A DNA stretch of 64,000 nt from JBMNQS01 sp050944255 (GCA_050944255.1 JBMNQS010000002.1:1-64000), one strand, 5' to 3'; shown: positions 37,858-45,595, counted from the stretch's first letter. Numbers and translations: made by a program. Notes: generated by a model not told the origin, from the letters alone.

Positions 37858-37914
37858 GAATGAAGGGCTTTTTGAATGAAGGGAGGGGGCTATAACTGGA
37901 AATTGTCCGCAGGC
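37852..37914. repeat. 16-bp tandem repeat plus an extra half-terminator copy
   Basis: CTTTTTGAATGAAGGG occurs twice in tandem (37852-37867, 37868-37883). GTCCGCAGGC, the right arm of the mltG terminator, recurs at 37905-37914. The layout suggests slippage or the remnant of an insertion at the terminator. Confidence 0.8.
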
Positions 37915-37929
37915 GAAAAAACCCGGGGC

Positions 37930-38940
37930 TCAATCGCTGTCGTAGACGACGCCCCACTCTTCGCGCAACCCGTCGATGATGCGGCAGATTTCATAGGTTT
38001 CCTCAAGGCTGTACAGGTCGCTCTGCTTTTTGCCCGCGCGCAGGCATTCGTTCACGTGCTCCACCTCGTACTGAAAGCCGGTGGACGGTATTTCGCAGGC
38101 AAACTCCTCCACTTTCTCAACGCCCATGATGTCGGTATCGTGGGGGCGCAAAAGCGTCACTTTTTCCGGCCTGTTGAAGCGCGGCAGTATCACGATCTGG
38201 CCGTGGGTGCCGGTAATCAGGCCGCGGTGGTCCGTTACGGTGTCAAAGGCCGATGTCAGGCAGGCCGTTACGTGGTCCTCATACTGCATGAAAATGCTGT
38301 TGTAGACGTCCGTGCCGTCGCGCAGTACCGCCGTGGAGGCAATGCTTACCGGCCGCTTCGGCATCACCAGATGGGCCATGGCGAGCGTGTAGATGCCCAC
38401 ATCCCGAAGGGCGCCCGCCGAAAACTGCCTGGATGCCTTCCACGCCTGCCAGGCGGGGTTGTCCGGCGATTCCTTCAGGCCAAGCTCAAAATGCATGGTG
38501 CGCACCTGCCCGATGCGGCCTTCTTCCAGCCACTGCCTGACTTTGCGCATCCCGGGGAAGCAGCGCGTCCACATGCCCTCCATCAAAAACAGGTCTTTTT
38601 CCCTGGCCTTGGCCACCATGGCCTCCAACTGCCTGAGATTGTCCGGCATGGGCTTTTCGCAAAGCACGTTCACGCCCGCGTCCAGCGCCTTGATGACATA
38701 CTCGTAGTGGGCGTTATTGGGCGTGGCCACGTATACCACGTCGGGCTTGACCTCCTCGAGCATCTTGTCGTAATCGTCATAGGCCAGCGATACATTGTGC
38801 TCTTTGGCAAAGGCAATGGCCTTGCCCATGTCGCGGGAGACCACCACCGTCTTTTCCGCATCCGGCACAAGGTCCATTCCCTGTGAAAACCTGTCGGCGA
38901 TCCAGCCGGTAGAGATGATGCCCCATCTGATCTTCTGCAT
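37930..38940 (-). CDS. Gfo/Idh/MocA family oxidoreductase
   Basis: A NAD(P)-dependent sugar or polyol dehydrogenase, 336 residues. The N-terminal Rossmann fold is WGIISTGWIADRFSQGM, with YVATPNNAHYEYV and the catalytic-lysine-containing VLCEKPMPDNLRQ near residue 95. ATG 38940 is preceded by GGAGGTGCGCA; longer in-frame starts lack a site. It is separated from the aldolase-kinase-dehydrogenase genes, on the same strand, by a repeat element, so it is probably transcribed separately. The substrate is unknown. Confidence 0.9.
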   Translation of the reverse strand: MQKIRWGIISTGWIADRFSQGMDLVPDAEKTVVVSRDMGKAIAFAKEHNVSLAYDDYDKMLEEVKPDVVYVATPNNAHYEYVIKALDAGVNVLCEKPMPDNLRQLEAMVAKAREKDLFLMEGMWTRCFPGMRKVRQWLEEGRIGQVRTMHFELGLKESPDNPAWQAWKASRQFSAGALRDVGIYTLAMAHLVMPKRPVSIASTAVLRDGTDVYNSIFMQYEDHVTACLTSAFDTVTDHRGLITGTHGQIVILPRFNRPEKVTLLRPHDTDIMGVEKVEEFACEIPSTGFQYEVEHVNECLRAGKKQSDLYSLEETYEICRIIDGLREEWGVVYDSD

Positions 38941-39161
38941 TGCGCACCTCCATGTTGTTTCGGCCCGGCAGCCCATTGCGGCGATGACGGAAAAAGCCTT
39001 TGCCAAAAAGCGCAGGAGTTTCCTTTGAAAAACCAAAGCCGCACAGAGCCGAGGCCCTGAGATTAAAATGTCCGTTGATTTTATCGTAACGCATAACCGG
39101 CAAAAGTGCAATCGGTTTGTCCGGAGACAAAGGATGCAAAGACAAATTTTCCATAAAATAA
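38941..39161. other. Intergenic region upstream of the Gfo/Idh oxidoreductase, no gene seen
   Basis: About 220 bp. It holds the oxidoreductase ribosome binding site at its left edge and presumably its promoter. I see no convincing -35/-10 pair, RNA gene or ORF. Confidence 0.6.
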
Positions 39162-39186
39162 AGGGAATTCTTTTGAAGAATTCCCT
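39162..39186. repeat. Flanking palindrome, left copy (element A)
   Basis: A 25-bp palindrome with arms AGGGAATTCTT/AAGAATTCCCT and loop TTG. It is near-identical (24/25) to 39444-39468 on the other side of the element. On the minus strand it is followed by TTTATTTTATGG, so it looks like the original terminator of the aldolase operon. Confidence 0.9.
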
Positions 39187-39443
39187 CAGACTGTCAAAAA
39201 AGTTCTTTGGGGGGTTATTAGGAGGCCGAAGTCCCCTAATTTCAATTCCGTGGCAAGGCTGCGAGCCGCAGCGAGCGTTTCGAAGGCAACCGCCGAAGGC
39301 GGCTCTTGGCCGCAGATCGACATGCGCGGCCGCAGCCCACTCCTTTCAGGGTTTTCCGGCCGCTGCAAAAACCTACCTATCCGTTTTTGCAGCAGGAAAA
39401 TCCCTGGCATACCCGTCAAAAAACAAAGTTTTTTGACGGCCTC
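39187..39443 (+). mobile_element. Dispersed non-coding repeat element, copy A (257 bp)
   Basis: It shares most of its sequence with 54568-54840 in inverted orientation. It starts CAGACTGTCAAAAAAG and ends with the perfect hairpin CCGTCAAAAAAC-AAA-GTTTTTTGACGG then CCTC, so its termini form an imperfect inverted repeat (GTCAAAAAA at each end). Internal hairpins include 39347-39414 and GCCGAAGGC near 39292. There is no transposase. Interpretation as a small non-autonomous mobile element is inference from the repeat structure and the flanking duplication. Confidence 0.7.
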
Positions 39444-39468
39444 GGGGAATTCTTTTGAAGAATTCCCT
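39444..39468. repeat. Flanking palindrome, right copy (element A)
   Basis: Second copy of the 25-bp palindrome, differing from the left copy only in its first base (G for A). It lies about 30 bp past the stop of the minus-strand aldolase gene. Confidence 0.9.
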
Positions 39469-39498
39469 TTAAGCATTCACTTGGCCTAGCGCCTGCTT

Positions 39499-40143
39499 TC
39501 AGCCTCTGGCCTTTTTGATGTTTTCAAGAAACGCCTGCGCCGTGCGGACAATGGCGTCGTAGTCGCCGGTTTTGGCGCCGCCGGTGAGGGAAGAGCCTGC
39601 GCCGCAAGCCACGGCGCCCGCCGCGATCCACTGGCCCACGTTGTCCGCCGTGACGCCGCCGGTGGGCATGGCGTTGATCTGAGGCAGCGGACCCCTGAAG
39701 GACTTAATGATCTGCGGGCCAAACAGCTCGCCGGGGAAAATCTTGGTGATCTCGGCGCCCGCCTCCATGCCTTCCAGCGCTTCCTTTACCGTCATGGCGC
39801 CGGGCATGCAGGGCACCTGATAGCGATTGCAGAGCCGCATGGTGTCCGCATTGAAAGACGGACTGACCACGTACCTGGCGCCGGATAAAATCGCCATGCG
39901 GGCCGTTTCCGCGTCCAGTACGGTGCCCGCGCCGATGATGATCTTGTCCGGGTCCACGCTTTTGGACAGATCGGCAATGATCTCGTGGGCACGGTCCACC
40001 GTGAACGTCAGCTCTATGGCGGCGATGCCCCCGTCGATGCAGGCCTGGGCGATCTTTCTGGCCTGCTCGCCGGAGTCGGCGCGGACTACGGCCACCAGGC
40101 CCACCTCGCAAATACGGTTGATGATAGCGCTTTTGTTCGTCAT
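39499..40143 (-). CDS. eda: 2-keto-3-deoxy-6-phosphogluconate (KDPG)/4-hydroxy-2-oxoglutarate aldolase
   Basis: A class I aldolase cleaving KDPG-type keto-acid phosphates to pyruvate plus glyceraldehyde-3-P. 214 residues. It shows VGLVAVVRADSGEQ at the N terminus, ELTFTVDRAHEII with the conserved glutamate, GAGTVLDAETA, the Schiff-base lysine region FPGELFGPQIIKSFRGPLPQ, and PTGGVT. It overlaps the kinase stop by 4 bp, so the two are coupled. No dehydratase (edd) is present, so which sugar acid feeds it is open. Confidence 0.92.
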   Translation of the reverse strand: MTNKSAIINRICEVGLVAVVRADSGEQARKIAQACIDGGIAAIELTFTVDRAHEIIADLSKSVDPDKIIIGAGTVLDAETARMAILSGARYVVSPSFNADTMRLCNRYQVPCMPGAMTVKEALEGMEAGAEITKIFPGELFGPQIIKSFRGPLPQINAMPTGGVTADNVGQWIAAGAVACGAGSSLTGGAKTGDYDAIVRTAQAFLENIKKARG

Positions 40144-41597
40144 TTGTCTGCTCCTTTATGTTGGTTCGCTGCGGTCTGATTGTGATTCTGGTAACTGGCT
40201 AGGTATCTGGCAAAGCGCAGGGCATAGTGCCCGGCCATCTCCCCGTTGGGGGCAACCATCTGGTGCTCGCCCGCGTCAAAGGCCATTAAATCGGGCAGAT
40301 GGCCCGCCGCGTGAAGGGCCAGCGCCGCACCGCCCATCATGGACGCCTGCGCCATGTCCGCGCAGGCGATCTGCTGGCCCAGGATGTCCGCCAGCATCTG
40401 CGTCCAGAACCTGGAATGCAAAATGCCGCCGGAGACGCGAATCTGCCTGGGGAATCCGCCCACCTCGCCCAAAAGGGTGTAGCAGTGGTAAATATTCATC
40501 AAAATGCCCTCCAGCAGGCTCTTGTACAGGTGACCCGGCCCGTAGGCCCCGCTGATGTCGGAAAACGATCCCAGGGCATCGTCACGCCACCCAGGGCATC
40601 TCTCGCCATAGAGGAAGGGGGTAAAGATGGGATAATCGCCCTTCACCTGCGAAGCCATCTGCTCTAGCTCATCGAATGTGAACTGTTTATTCAAAAGCGT
40701 CTGCACGAACCAGTCCACGCAGTTGGTGGCACCGGAGGTGGCGGCGCCGCAGAGCCATTTGCCGGGAGCCACGTAACACCAGGTACCCCCGGGCTCCGAG
40801 GGCATCACCGGACGGTCGAACGCCATGCGCAGCGCGCCGCTGGTACCCACCGAAAGCGTCATCAGCCCCGGGGCGAGAGCGCCGGCGCCCACCTGGTTCA
40901 GCGCGCCGTCGGGGTGCGGCGGCACAACGGGAATGCCGGGGGGCAGCCCCAGACGATCGGCCATCTGCCGGCTTAAAGGGGCGCACTGCTCATGGGATAC
41001 CAGCTGCGGCAGATTGTCCCTTTTGACGCGGGCCAATTCCAGCATCTGCTCGTCGTAATCCAGATTGTGGGTATTGAGAAACGCTGTGCCCGAAGCCATG
41101 GAATGAGAGCTGTGCCACTGACCGGTCAAAAGGTAATAGAAATAATCGCCTTCACCGGCGATCCGCTGCCCGTCCGGCACGGCGCCGTCGGAGAGAAGAT
41201 GCATGTACTTGAAGGCGGGATAAATCGTATGCACCATGCATCCGGTCCGGCTGTAAATTTCAGCTGTCAGTTTGCTGTCGCGGCGCAGGGAACCCGCGGT
41301 GGTTGCCGCGCCGGTATAGGCCCAGGTCATGGCGCGGGTAATGGGGCGCATGGCGCCGCCCAGCATCACAAGGCTGTGCCACGTGCCGCCCAGGGATACG
41401 GCGTCGATTTCCCGGCCCTCGCACGCCTTCTGCCCGGCGGCCATCATGGCGGCGAAAACCCCGTCGGCGTCATGGGTGGCCACATCGCTGATCTGCGGCG
41501 CGTACGCCTCGGTATAGATGTTGACAATGCCCTTATCCTGATCGTACACCATGGCTTTGGCGCTGCTGGTGGAAGCCTCGAGCACTAATACGGCCAT
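40140..41597 (-). CDS. FGGY-family carbohydrate kinase
   Basis: 485 residues with two actin-like ATPase domains. The N-terminal phosphate-1 loop is VLEASTSSAKAMVYD. GALNQVGAGALAPG and SVGTSGALRMAF mark the second domain, and RVSGGILHSRFWTQMLADIL is the C-terminal FGGY signature region. Coupling to a KDPG-type aldolase and a 2-hydroxyacid dehydrogenase suggests a gluconate-like or keto-sugar acid substrate; xylulose- or glycerol-type specificity cannot be excluded. GGAGC precedes the ATG. Confidence 0.9.
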   Translation of the reverse strand: MAVLVLEASTSSAKAMVYDQDKGIVNIYTEAYAPQISDVATHDADGVFAAMMAAGQKACEGREIDAVSLGGTWHSLVMLGGAMRPITRAMTWAYTGAATTAGSLRRDSKLTAEIYSRTGCMVHTIYPAFKYMHLLSDGAVPDGQRIAGEGDYFYYLLTGQWHSSHSMASGTAFLNTHNLDYDEQMLELARVKRDNLPQLVSHEQCAPLSRQMADRLGLPPGIPVVPPHPDGALNQVGAGALAPGLMTLSVGTSGALRMAFDRPVMPSEPGGTWCYVAPGKWLCGAATSGATNCVDWFVQTLLNKQFTFDELEQMASQVKGDYPIFTPFLYGERCPGWRDDALGSFSDISGAYGPGHLYKSLLEGILMNIYHCYTLLGEVGGFPRQIRVSGGILHSRFWTQMLADILGQQIACADMAQASMMGGAALALHAAGHLPDLMAFDAGEHQMVAPNGEMAGHYALRFARYLASYQNHNQTAANQHKGADK

Positions 41598-41641
41598 CGT
41601 TTGCTCCTTTCAAAATCCGTCTTGCGGAATTGGGAAGTAAA

Positions 41642-42571
41642 TTATTCAAACAGCATCGTGATCAGGTTTTTAATGCTCATTTCCACCATGCGGTTCACCG
41701 ACTCCTTCGTGTAGGCGCCGATGTGGCCCGTCAGAATGAAATTGTCCAGCGACAAAAGAGGGGCCTCCTTATCCGGCGGTTCCTTGGAGAAGACATCCGC
41801 CGCGGCGCCGGCCAGCTTGCCGCCCTTTAAGGCGTCGTACAGCGCGTCCTCGTCGATCAGGCCGCCCCGGGCGGTGTTGACCAGGTACGCGCCGTCCTTC
41901 ATTTTGGAAATAAATGCTTCGTCCACCATGCGGGTGGACTCGGGCGTCAGCGGCAGGTGCAGAGAAATGACGTCGCAGAGGGGAAGAAGCGCCTCGCGGT
42001 CCATCAGCCGGATGCCTTTTTCCTTCGCCAGAGTCTCGTCGATGTAAGGATCGTGGGCAAGTACCGTCATGCCGATGCCCGAAGCCATGCGGGCAACGTC
42101 CAATCCGATGGCGCCAAGGCCGATGAGCCCCAGTGTCTTGCCGGTCAACTCAATGCCGTGGATGCGGCACTCCACGCCTTTACGGCTGCCCTTGTCGGAA
42201 TAGCATACGCCGCGGGTAATGTTGAACATCAGCGCGATGGCCAGCTCCGCAACGCTCCTAGAATTGGAGCGGGCGGCGCGCATCACCTTGATGCCCTTTT
42301 TCTCGGCGTATTCGACGTCCACGTTATCAAGGCCCACCCCGTAGCGGGAGATGGCCTTGAGCCTGGGCGCCTTTTCCAGCACCTCGGCATCCAGCGGCTC
42401 CGTACCGGCTATCAGGCCGTCTATATCCTGCAGAAGCTCTATGATCTGCGCTTTGTTATAGCTCTTTCCGGTACGGTTTAAAACAAGCTCCGCACCGTAG
42501 GGGGCAAGAAGCTCCCTGGCAATGGATTCCTTGGCGACAAAGGAGCGGGGACTGACCAGTATTCGCATCAT
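41642..42571 (-). CDS. D-2-hydroxyacid dehydrogenase (phosphoglycerate dehydrogenase-like)
   Basis: About 309 residues, NAD-dependent. The Rossmann motif is GLIGLGAIGLDVARMA. The catalytic triad is visible: Arg in VNTARGGLIDEDAL, Glu in DVFSKEPPDKEAP, and His in LTGHIGAYTKESV. There is no C-terminal ACT domain, so it is not a full SerA, and catabolic context argues for a sugar-acid or hydroxypyruvate-type substrate. GGAGGA lies six bases before ATG 42571; a TATACT -10 (TGCTATACT on the minus strand) lies upstream. Confidence 0.9.
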   Translation of the reverse strand: MMRILVSPRSFVAKESIARELLAPYGAELVLNRTGKSYNKAQIIELLQDIDGLIAGTEPLDAEVLEKAPRLKAISRYGVGLDNVDVEYAEKKGIKVMRAARSNSRSVAELAIALMFNITRGVCYSDKGSRKGVECRIHGIELTGKTLGLIGLGAIGLDVARMASGIGMTVLAHDPYIDETLAKEKGIRLMDREALLPLCDVISLHLPLTPESTRMVDEAFISKMKDGAYLVNTARGGLIDEDALYDALKGGKLAGAAADVFSKEPPDKEAPLLSLDNFILTGHIGAYTKESVNRMVEMSIKNLITMLFE

Positions 42572-42745
42572 TTTTCTTCCTCCAAAAGACAAAAATTATC
42601 TTATCCTACTGGCGCTTAGTATAGCAGAAAATACCGTGTTTTGAAATCGGGCAGGCCGGTTTTCGTACGTTTTTTCTTTTTACCGGCCGCAATCTAATGG
42701 ATGTATACACCACCGGGCCGCATCATATCATTTAACGTACACATT

Positions 42746-42774
42746 TTGTACATGAAATGCCGCGCCATTATAGT
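42746..42774 (+). promoter_or_regulatory. Promoter for cwlD
   Basis: TTGTAC (42746-42751), 17-bp spacer, TATAGT (42769-42774). The predicted start site falls on the first DnaA-box-like 9-mer. The leader to cwlD would be about 185 nt. Confidence 0.6.
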
Positions 42775-42776
42775 AG

Positions 42777-42872
42777 TTATCCACAAAAACCATTGCTTTT
42801 TATCGGTTTCGTTGTGGAAAACGTGGATAACTCCCTTTACATGCGCAAAACAGCCGTTTTTGATGTGGACAG
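42777..42872 (+). promoter_or_regulatory. Cluster of DnaA-box-like 9-mers in the cwlD leader
   Basis: A perfect TTATCCACA is at 42777-42785. TGTGGAAAA at 42813-42821 and CGTGGATAA at 42822-42830 each differ by one base from the reverse complement of the consensus and lie head to tail. TGTGGACAG at 42864-42872 differs by two. No dnaA or dnaN is nearby, so this is not the usual oriC. Confidence 0.65.
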
Positions 42873-42964
42873 CGCTGGGGACAAGACTTCTTTTGCGGCG
42901 ATTAAACATATTCCATCATTTTTCGGCGTACATATCACTGTGCCCAAAGGAGGTTGTTAAAACA

Positions 42965-43732
42965 ATGTTGAAGCGTGTTCTGATGGTCATTTTTATCGGC
43001 ATTATTCTTTTGTTTTCCATGTTCGGCATGCTCATAGCTTCAAAAAAAACACCGGCGCCGCACCCTTTGAGAGACTCTATTATTGTCCTGGACGCTGGCC
43101 ATGGGGGAGTTGACTGCGGCGCTGTCGGCAAACTGACCGGCGTGCGTGAGGATGTGCTGAATCTTCAGGTGACGCGGCACCTGAAAAAATTGCTGGAGGA
43201 GGCGGGCGTCCGCGTGGTCATGACCCGGGAAACCGACGACGGGCTCTACGACTCGGACACAAAGCTCTCCTGGCATAAACGCCAGGATATGCAGCGGCGC
43301 GTTGAAATCATTAAGGAAGCGAATCCCGATTATGTGATCAGTATTCATATGAACGCCTTCAAGGGCACAAGCTCCCGCGGGGCCACCGTGCTGTATCAAT
43401 CCAACTCCGAACAGGGCAAGGCTTTTGCCAGTTGTATTTTGCAGGAACTGAAAGACGGCCTTGACGACGGCAACCGCAGGGACGTCATGGGAGGTAATTA
43501 CATGGTGCTGCGCGCGGCGCAGGCGCCGTCGGTGATCGTGGAATGCGGCTTCCTCTCCAACCCCGAGGAGGAGATGCTGCTTTCTTCCACCGATTACCAG
43601 CAAAAGCTGGCCTGGCACATCTATACCGGCATCATGCGCTACGACGCGCAGGTCAGCACGCAGCCCCGGCCGCCGCTGGAAACGGCCCTGCCTGCGGCGG
43701 AACCCTCCGAAAAGCAGGACGGGGAAGATTGA
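42965..43732 (+). CDS. cwlD: N-acetylmuramoyl-L-alanine amidase CwlD-type
   Basis: A 255-residue Amidase_3 enzyme. An N-terminal TM/signal (VLMVIFIGIILLFSMFGML) is followed by zinc ligands in LDAGHGGVDCGAVG, SIHMNAFKG and the catalytic VECGFLSNPEEE. CwlD trims peptide stems for cortex muramic-lactam in spore formers, implying but not proving sporulation. The start is ATG 42965 behind AAAGGAGG. The open frame extends upstream through the promoter/DnaA-box region but has no coding character there. Confidence 0.92.
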   Translation: MLKRVLMVIFIGIILLFSMFGMLIASKKTPAPHPLRDSIIVLDAGHGGVDCGAVGKLTGVREDVLNLQVTRHLKKLLEEAGVRVVMTRETDDGLYDSDTKLSWHKRQDMQRRVEIIKEANPDYVISIHMNAFKGTSSRGATVLYQSNSEQGKAFASCILQELKDGLDDGNRRDVMGGNYMVLRAAQAPSVIVECGFLSNPEEEMLLSSTDYQQKLAWHIYTGIMRYDAQVSTQPRPPLETALPAAEPSEKQDGED

Positions 43733-43755
43733 CAGAGCGTCGGCGGTTCGCTATC

Positions 43756-43795
43756 ATAAGCGTATGGAAATGCTTTCCATGCGCTTATTTGTTTT
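43756..43795 (+). terminator. Intrinsic terminator after cwlD
   Basis: A 15-bp stem ATAAGCGTATGGAAA/TTTCCATGCGCTTAT with one wobble and loop TGC, followed by TTGTTTT. Confidence 0.88.
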
Positions 43796-43838
43796 GGCCG
43801 GAAGCCGGCCGTTAGATGCATGTGCGGAGGGTTGAAAA

Positions 43839-44027
43839 ATGGAATGTAACCAGACTGAAAACAAACTGAGCTGTCCTTGCCCGTCCGACTGCAAAAGGGG
43901 CGGCCTGTGCTGCAGGTGCGTGCGCCATCACCGCGCAAAGGGACAGTTTCCCGCGTGCTTCTTCTCCGAGCAGGCCCTGAAAAAAGGCGGCAGAAGCTAC
44001 GAACTGCTGCAGGAGGACAGGGGATAG
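43839..44027 (+). CDS. Small cysteine-rich protein, DUF6485-like
   Basis: A 62-residue protein with seven cysteines, six of them in CPCPSDCKRGGLCCRC near residues 12-27, then a His pair and PACFF. The Cys spacing suggests a metal site (zinc or Fe-S). The pattern matches small proteins seen in anaerobic Firmicutes that I associate with DUF6485; the function is unknown. GGAGGG precedes the ATG. Confidence 0.75.
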   Translation: MECNQTENKLSCPCPSDCKRGGLCCRCVRHHRAKGQFPACFFSEQALKKGGRSYELLQEDRG

Positions 44028-44172
44028 GACGCGCCGCGCCCTCCGGTAAGGCAGCGGGGAAAACCGTCGCCCGGGGAACTTTTTCCGCAAAGGGCGCTCG
44101 CTCGAAGCCTGCGCACGCCTAAAGCGCGGCGGGAGCGGGCGGTGTTTTTGTTATGGGAACGATAAGCATTTC

Positions 44173-44433
44173 TTATGGCTGCTCCGCTCTTTCCAGCGCC
44201 TCGGACAGGGCCTTTGCAAGCTGGTCGGCGCAGGAGGTGCCACTGCCGTCACAGGAAATACCCGATAAAAGGGTCCTGACCTGATCCGCCGACATGCCTG
44301 CCACAAGGCGCGAAATGGCCTGCAGGTTGCCGTCGCAGCCCTCCTCAAAATGGACGCTGCGGATCACGCCGCCGTCCAGGTCAAACTCGATCCTGGTTGA
44401 ACACACGCCCTTGGGAATAAACTCATAATGCAT
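44173..44433 (-). CDS. TSCPD-domain protein
   Basis: About 86 residues: HYEFIPKGVCSTRIEFDLDG, then EEGCDGNLQAISRLVAGM, then CDGSGTSCADQLAKALSEAL. This Cys-containing domain also forms the C terminus of some class II ribonucleotide reductases; stand-alone versions are of unknown function. ATG 44433 is favoured by GGGGTG upstream; a GTG nine bases earlier is possible. Confidence 0.85.
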   Translation of the reverse strand: MHYEFIPKGVCSTRIEFDLDGGVIRSVHFEEGCDGNLQAISRLVAGMSADQVRTLLSGISCDGSGTSCADQLAKALSEALERAEQP

Positions 44434-44635
44434 CGTCAGCACCCCAATTCTTTATACCGGTGCCTCCAGTTTATCAAAAAAACGGCCCGCGCGCAAAATA
44501 GCGAAAAACCGCGAAATAAGGCTTTGGCCAATCGTGACATGGACAAGCTCCCGCACGGGCGGTATCATTGTAAGTGGCATATATACGCGTAAACGCAGAA
44601 GATGAAGCATTTGTTATTTAAAGGAGGATTTTTCT

Positions 44636-45454
44636 ATGGAATATGGTCTTTGCATCAATATGGTGGCCAGGGACGCCGAAGGCATCGGTATGCACAACCT
44701 GCCCGCCATGGAGAAGGCCGGATTTGACTTCGTGGAGATTCCCGTCATGAAATCCATGGCGCTTTCCCGCAGTCAGTTCACCGAGCTTGTGGTCAAGCCC
44801 CTTGAGGACCAGCCGCTGCCCTGCAAAGTTATGAACAGCTATTCGGGCCCCGATCTTCTGATGATCGGCCCGCAGGCGGATAAAGACAAGGTCTACGACT
44901 ACACCTGCGAGGCCATGGACAGGGCCAGCATGCTGGGAGCGGAAACGGTGGTCTTTGGAAGCGGCGTCTCCCGCGCCACGCCGGTGGGCATGAGTCGCGA
45001 AAAGGGACTGGCCGAACTGATGGAAGTGATCCGGATGACCGGCGACGAGGCCCAAAAGCGCGGCATCACCCTGGCGGTGGAACAGCTGAACCGGCAGGAA
45101 ACCAACGTGCTGTACACACTGCCGGAGGCGGCGCAGTTCGTCTCGATGGTGGATCATGAAAATGTGGGGCTTCTGGTGGACTATTTCCACTTCACGCTGG
45201 GCGGCGAGGACTACGCCTATGTGGAGAAATACGCGGGCCTTCTTACGCATACGCACTTTGCGCGCATGATGGGCCGCGTGCTGCCGGTGGACGAGCGCGA
45301 GGATACCGGCTACCGCGCGTTCCTCAGGGCGCTGATCGCAGGCGGCTACAATAAGACCATCTCCATGGAGGCCAACTGCGCCTCGGACCTTGAAGAGACG
45401 GCCGCCCGGTCGCTCCAGATGCTCAGGGGGATCGTGGATTCGCTCCTGGCGTAG
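44636..45454 (+). CDS. Sugar phosphate isomerase/epimerase-like TIM barrel
   Basis: A 272-residue xylose-isomerase-like/AP-endonuclease-2 fold protein. It shows AGFDFVEIPVM, LAVEQLNRQETNVLYT (metal Glu), GLLVDYFHF with Asp and His, LTHTHFA and ISMEANC. The metal-ligand pattern supports a divalent-metal isomerase or epimerase. The substrate is unknown, and the minus-strand sugar genes nearby make a sugar role plausible. AAAGGAGG precedes the ATG. Confidence 0.87.
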   Translation: MEYGLCINMVARDAEGIGMHNLPAMEKAGFDFVEIPVMKSMALSRSQFTELVVKPLEDQPLPCKVMNSYSGPDLLMIGPQADKDKVYDYTCEAMDRASMLGAETVVFGSGVSRATPVGMSREKGLAELMEVIRMTGDEAQKRGITLAVEQLNRQETNVLYTLPEAAQFVSMVDHENVGLLVDYFHFTLGGEDYAYVEKYAGLLTHTHFARMMGRVLPVDEREDTGYRAFLRALIAGGYNKTISMEANCASDLEETAARSLQMLRGIVDSLLA

Positions 45455-45499
45455 AGCTTACGAAAAAACGGCGGCATTTCCGCCTGCGGCGCGCGGCGC

Positions 45500-45528
45500 T
45501 TGACAACAGGCGCCCGTTATCCTAAAAT
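45500..45528 (+). promoter_or_regulatory. Strong promoter for the ABC-F leader
   Basis: Consensus TTGACA (45500-45505), 17-bp spacer, TAAAAT (45523-45528). It starts a leader of about 220 nt carrying a short ORF and an attenuator. Confidence 0.8.
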
Positions 45529-45561
45529 GAGTACGAAATTCTAACGAAACCGGAGGCTAAG

Positions 45562-45582
45562 ATGCGCAAAACTTCTTGCTGA
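45562..45582 (+). CDS. Six-codon leader peptide MRKTSC
   Basis: ATG CGC AAA ACT TCT TGC TGA, seven bases after CGGAGG. It is too short to be a functional protein. Its position between a strong promoter and a terminator/antiterminator pair is typical of ribosome-stalling leaders that induce antibiotic-resistance ABC-F genes. Translation and stalling are inferred. Confidence 0.65.
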   Translation: MRKTSC

Positions 45583-45595
45583 CACAACTGTGAAA

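Noticed and set aside
39186..39476. Short ORFs inside the repeat element as protein genes
   Set aside because: They start in the flanking hairpin, lack ribosome binding sites, and their N termini depend on locus-specific flanks. The shared frame is noted in the findings but not called a gene.
42777..42872. Chromosomal replication origin
   Set aside because: The boxes are origin-like, but dnaA, dnaN, rpmH, gyrB and an AT-rich unwinding region are absent. A regulatory cluster is the more cautious reading.
42701..42964. N-terminal extension of cwlD through the upstream open frame
   Set aside because: The segment contains a promoter and DnaA-box-like sites, has no signal-peptide logic, and an ideal AAAGGAGG precedes ATG 42965.
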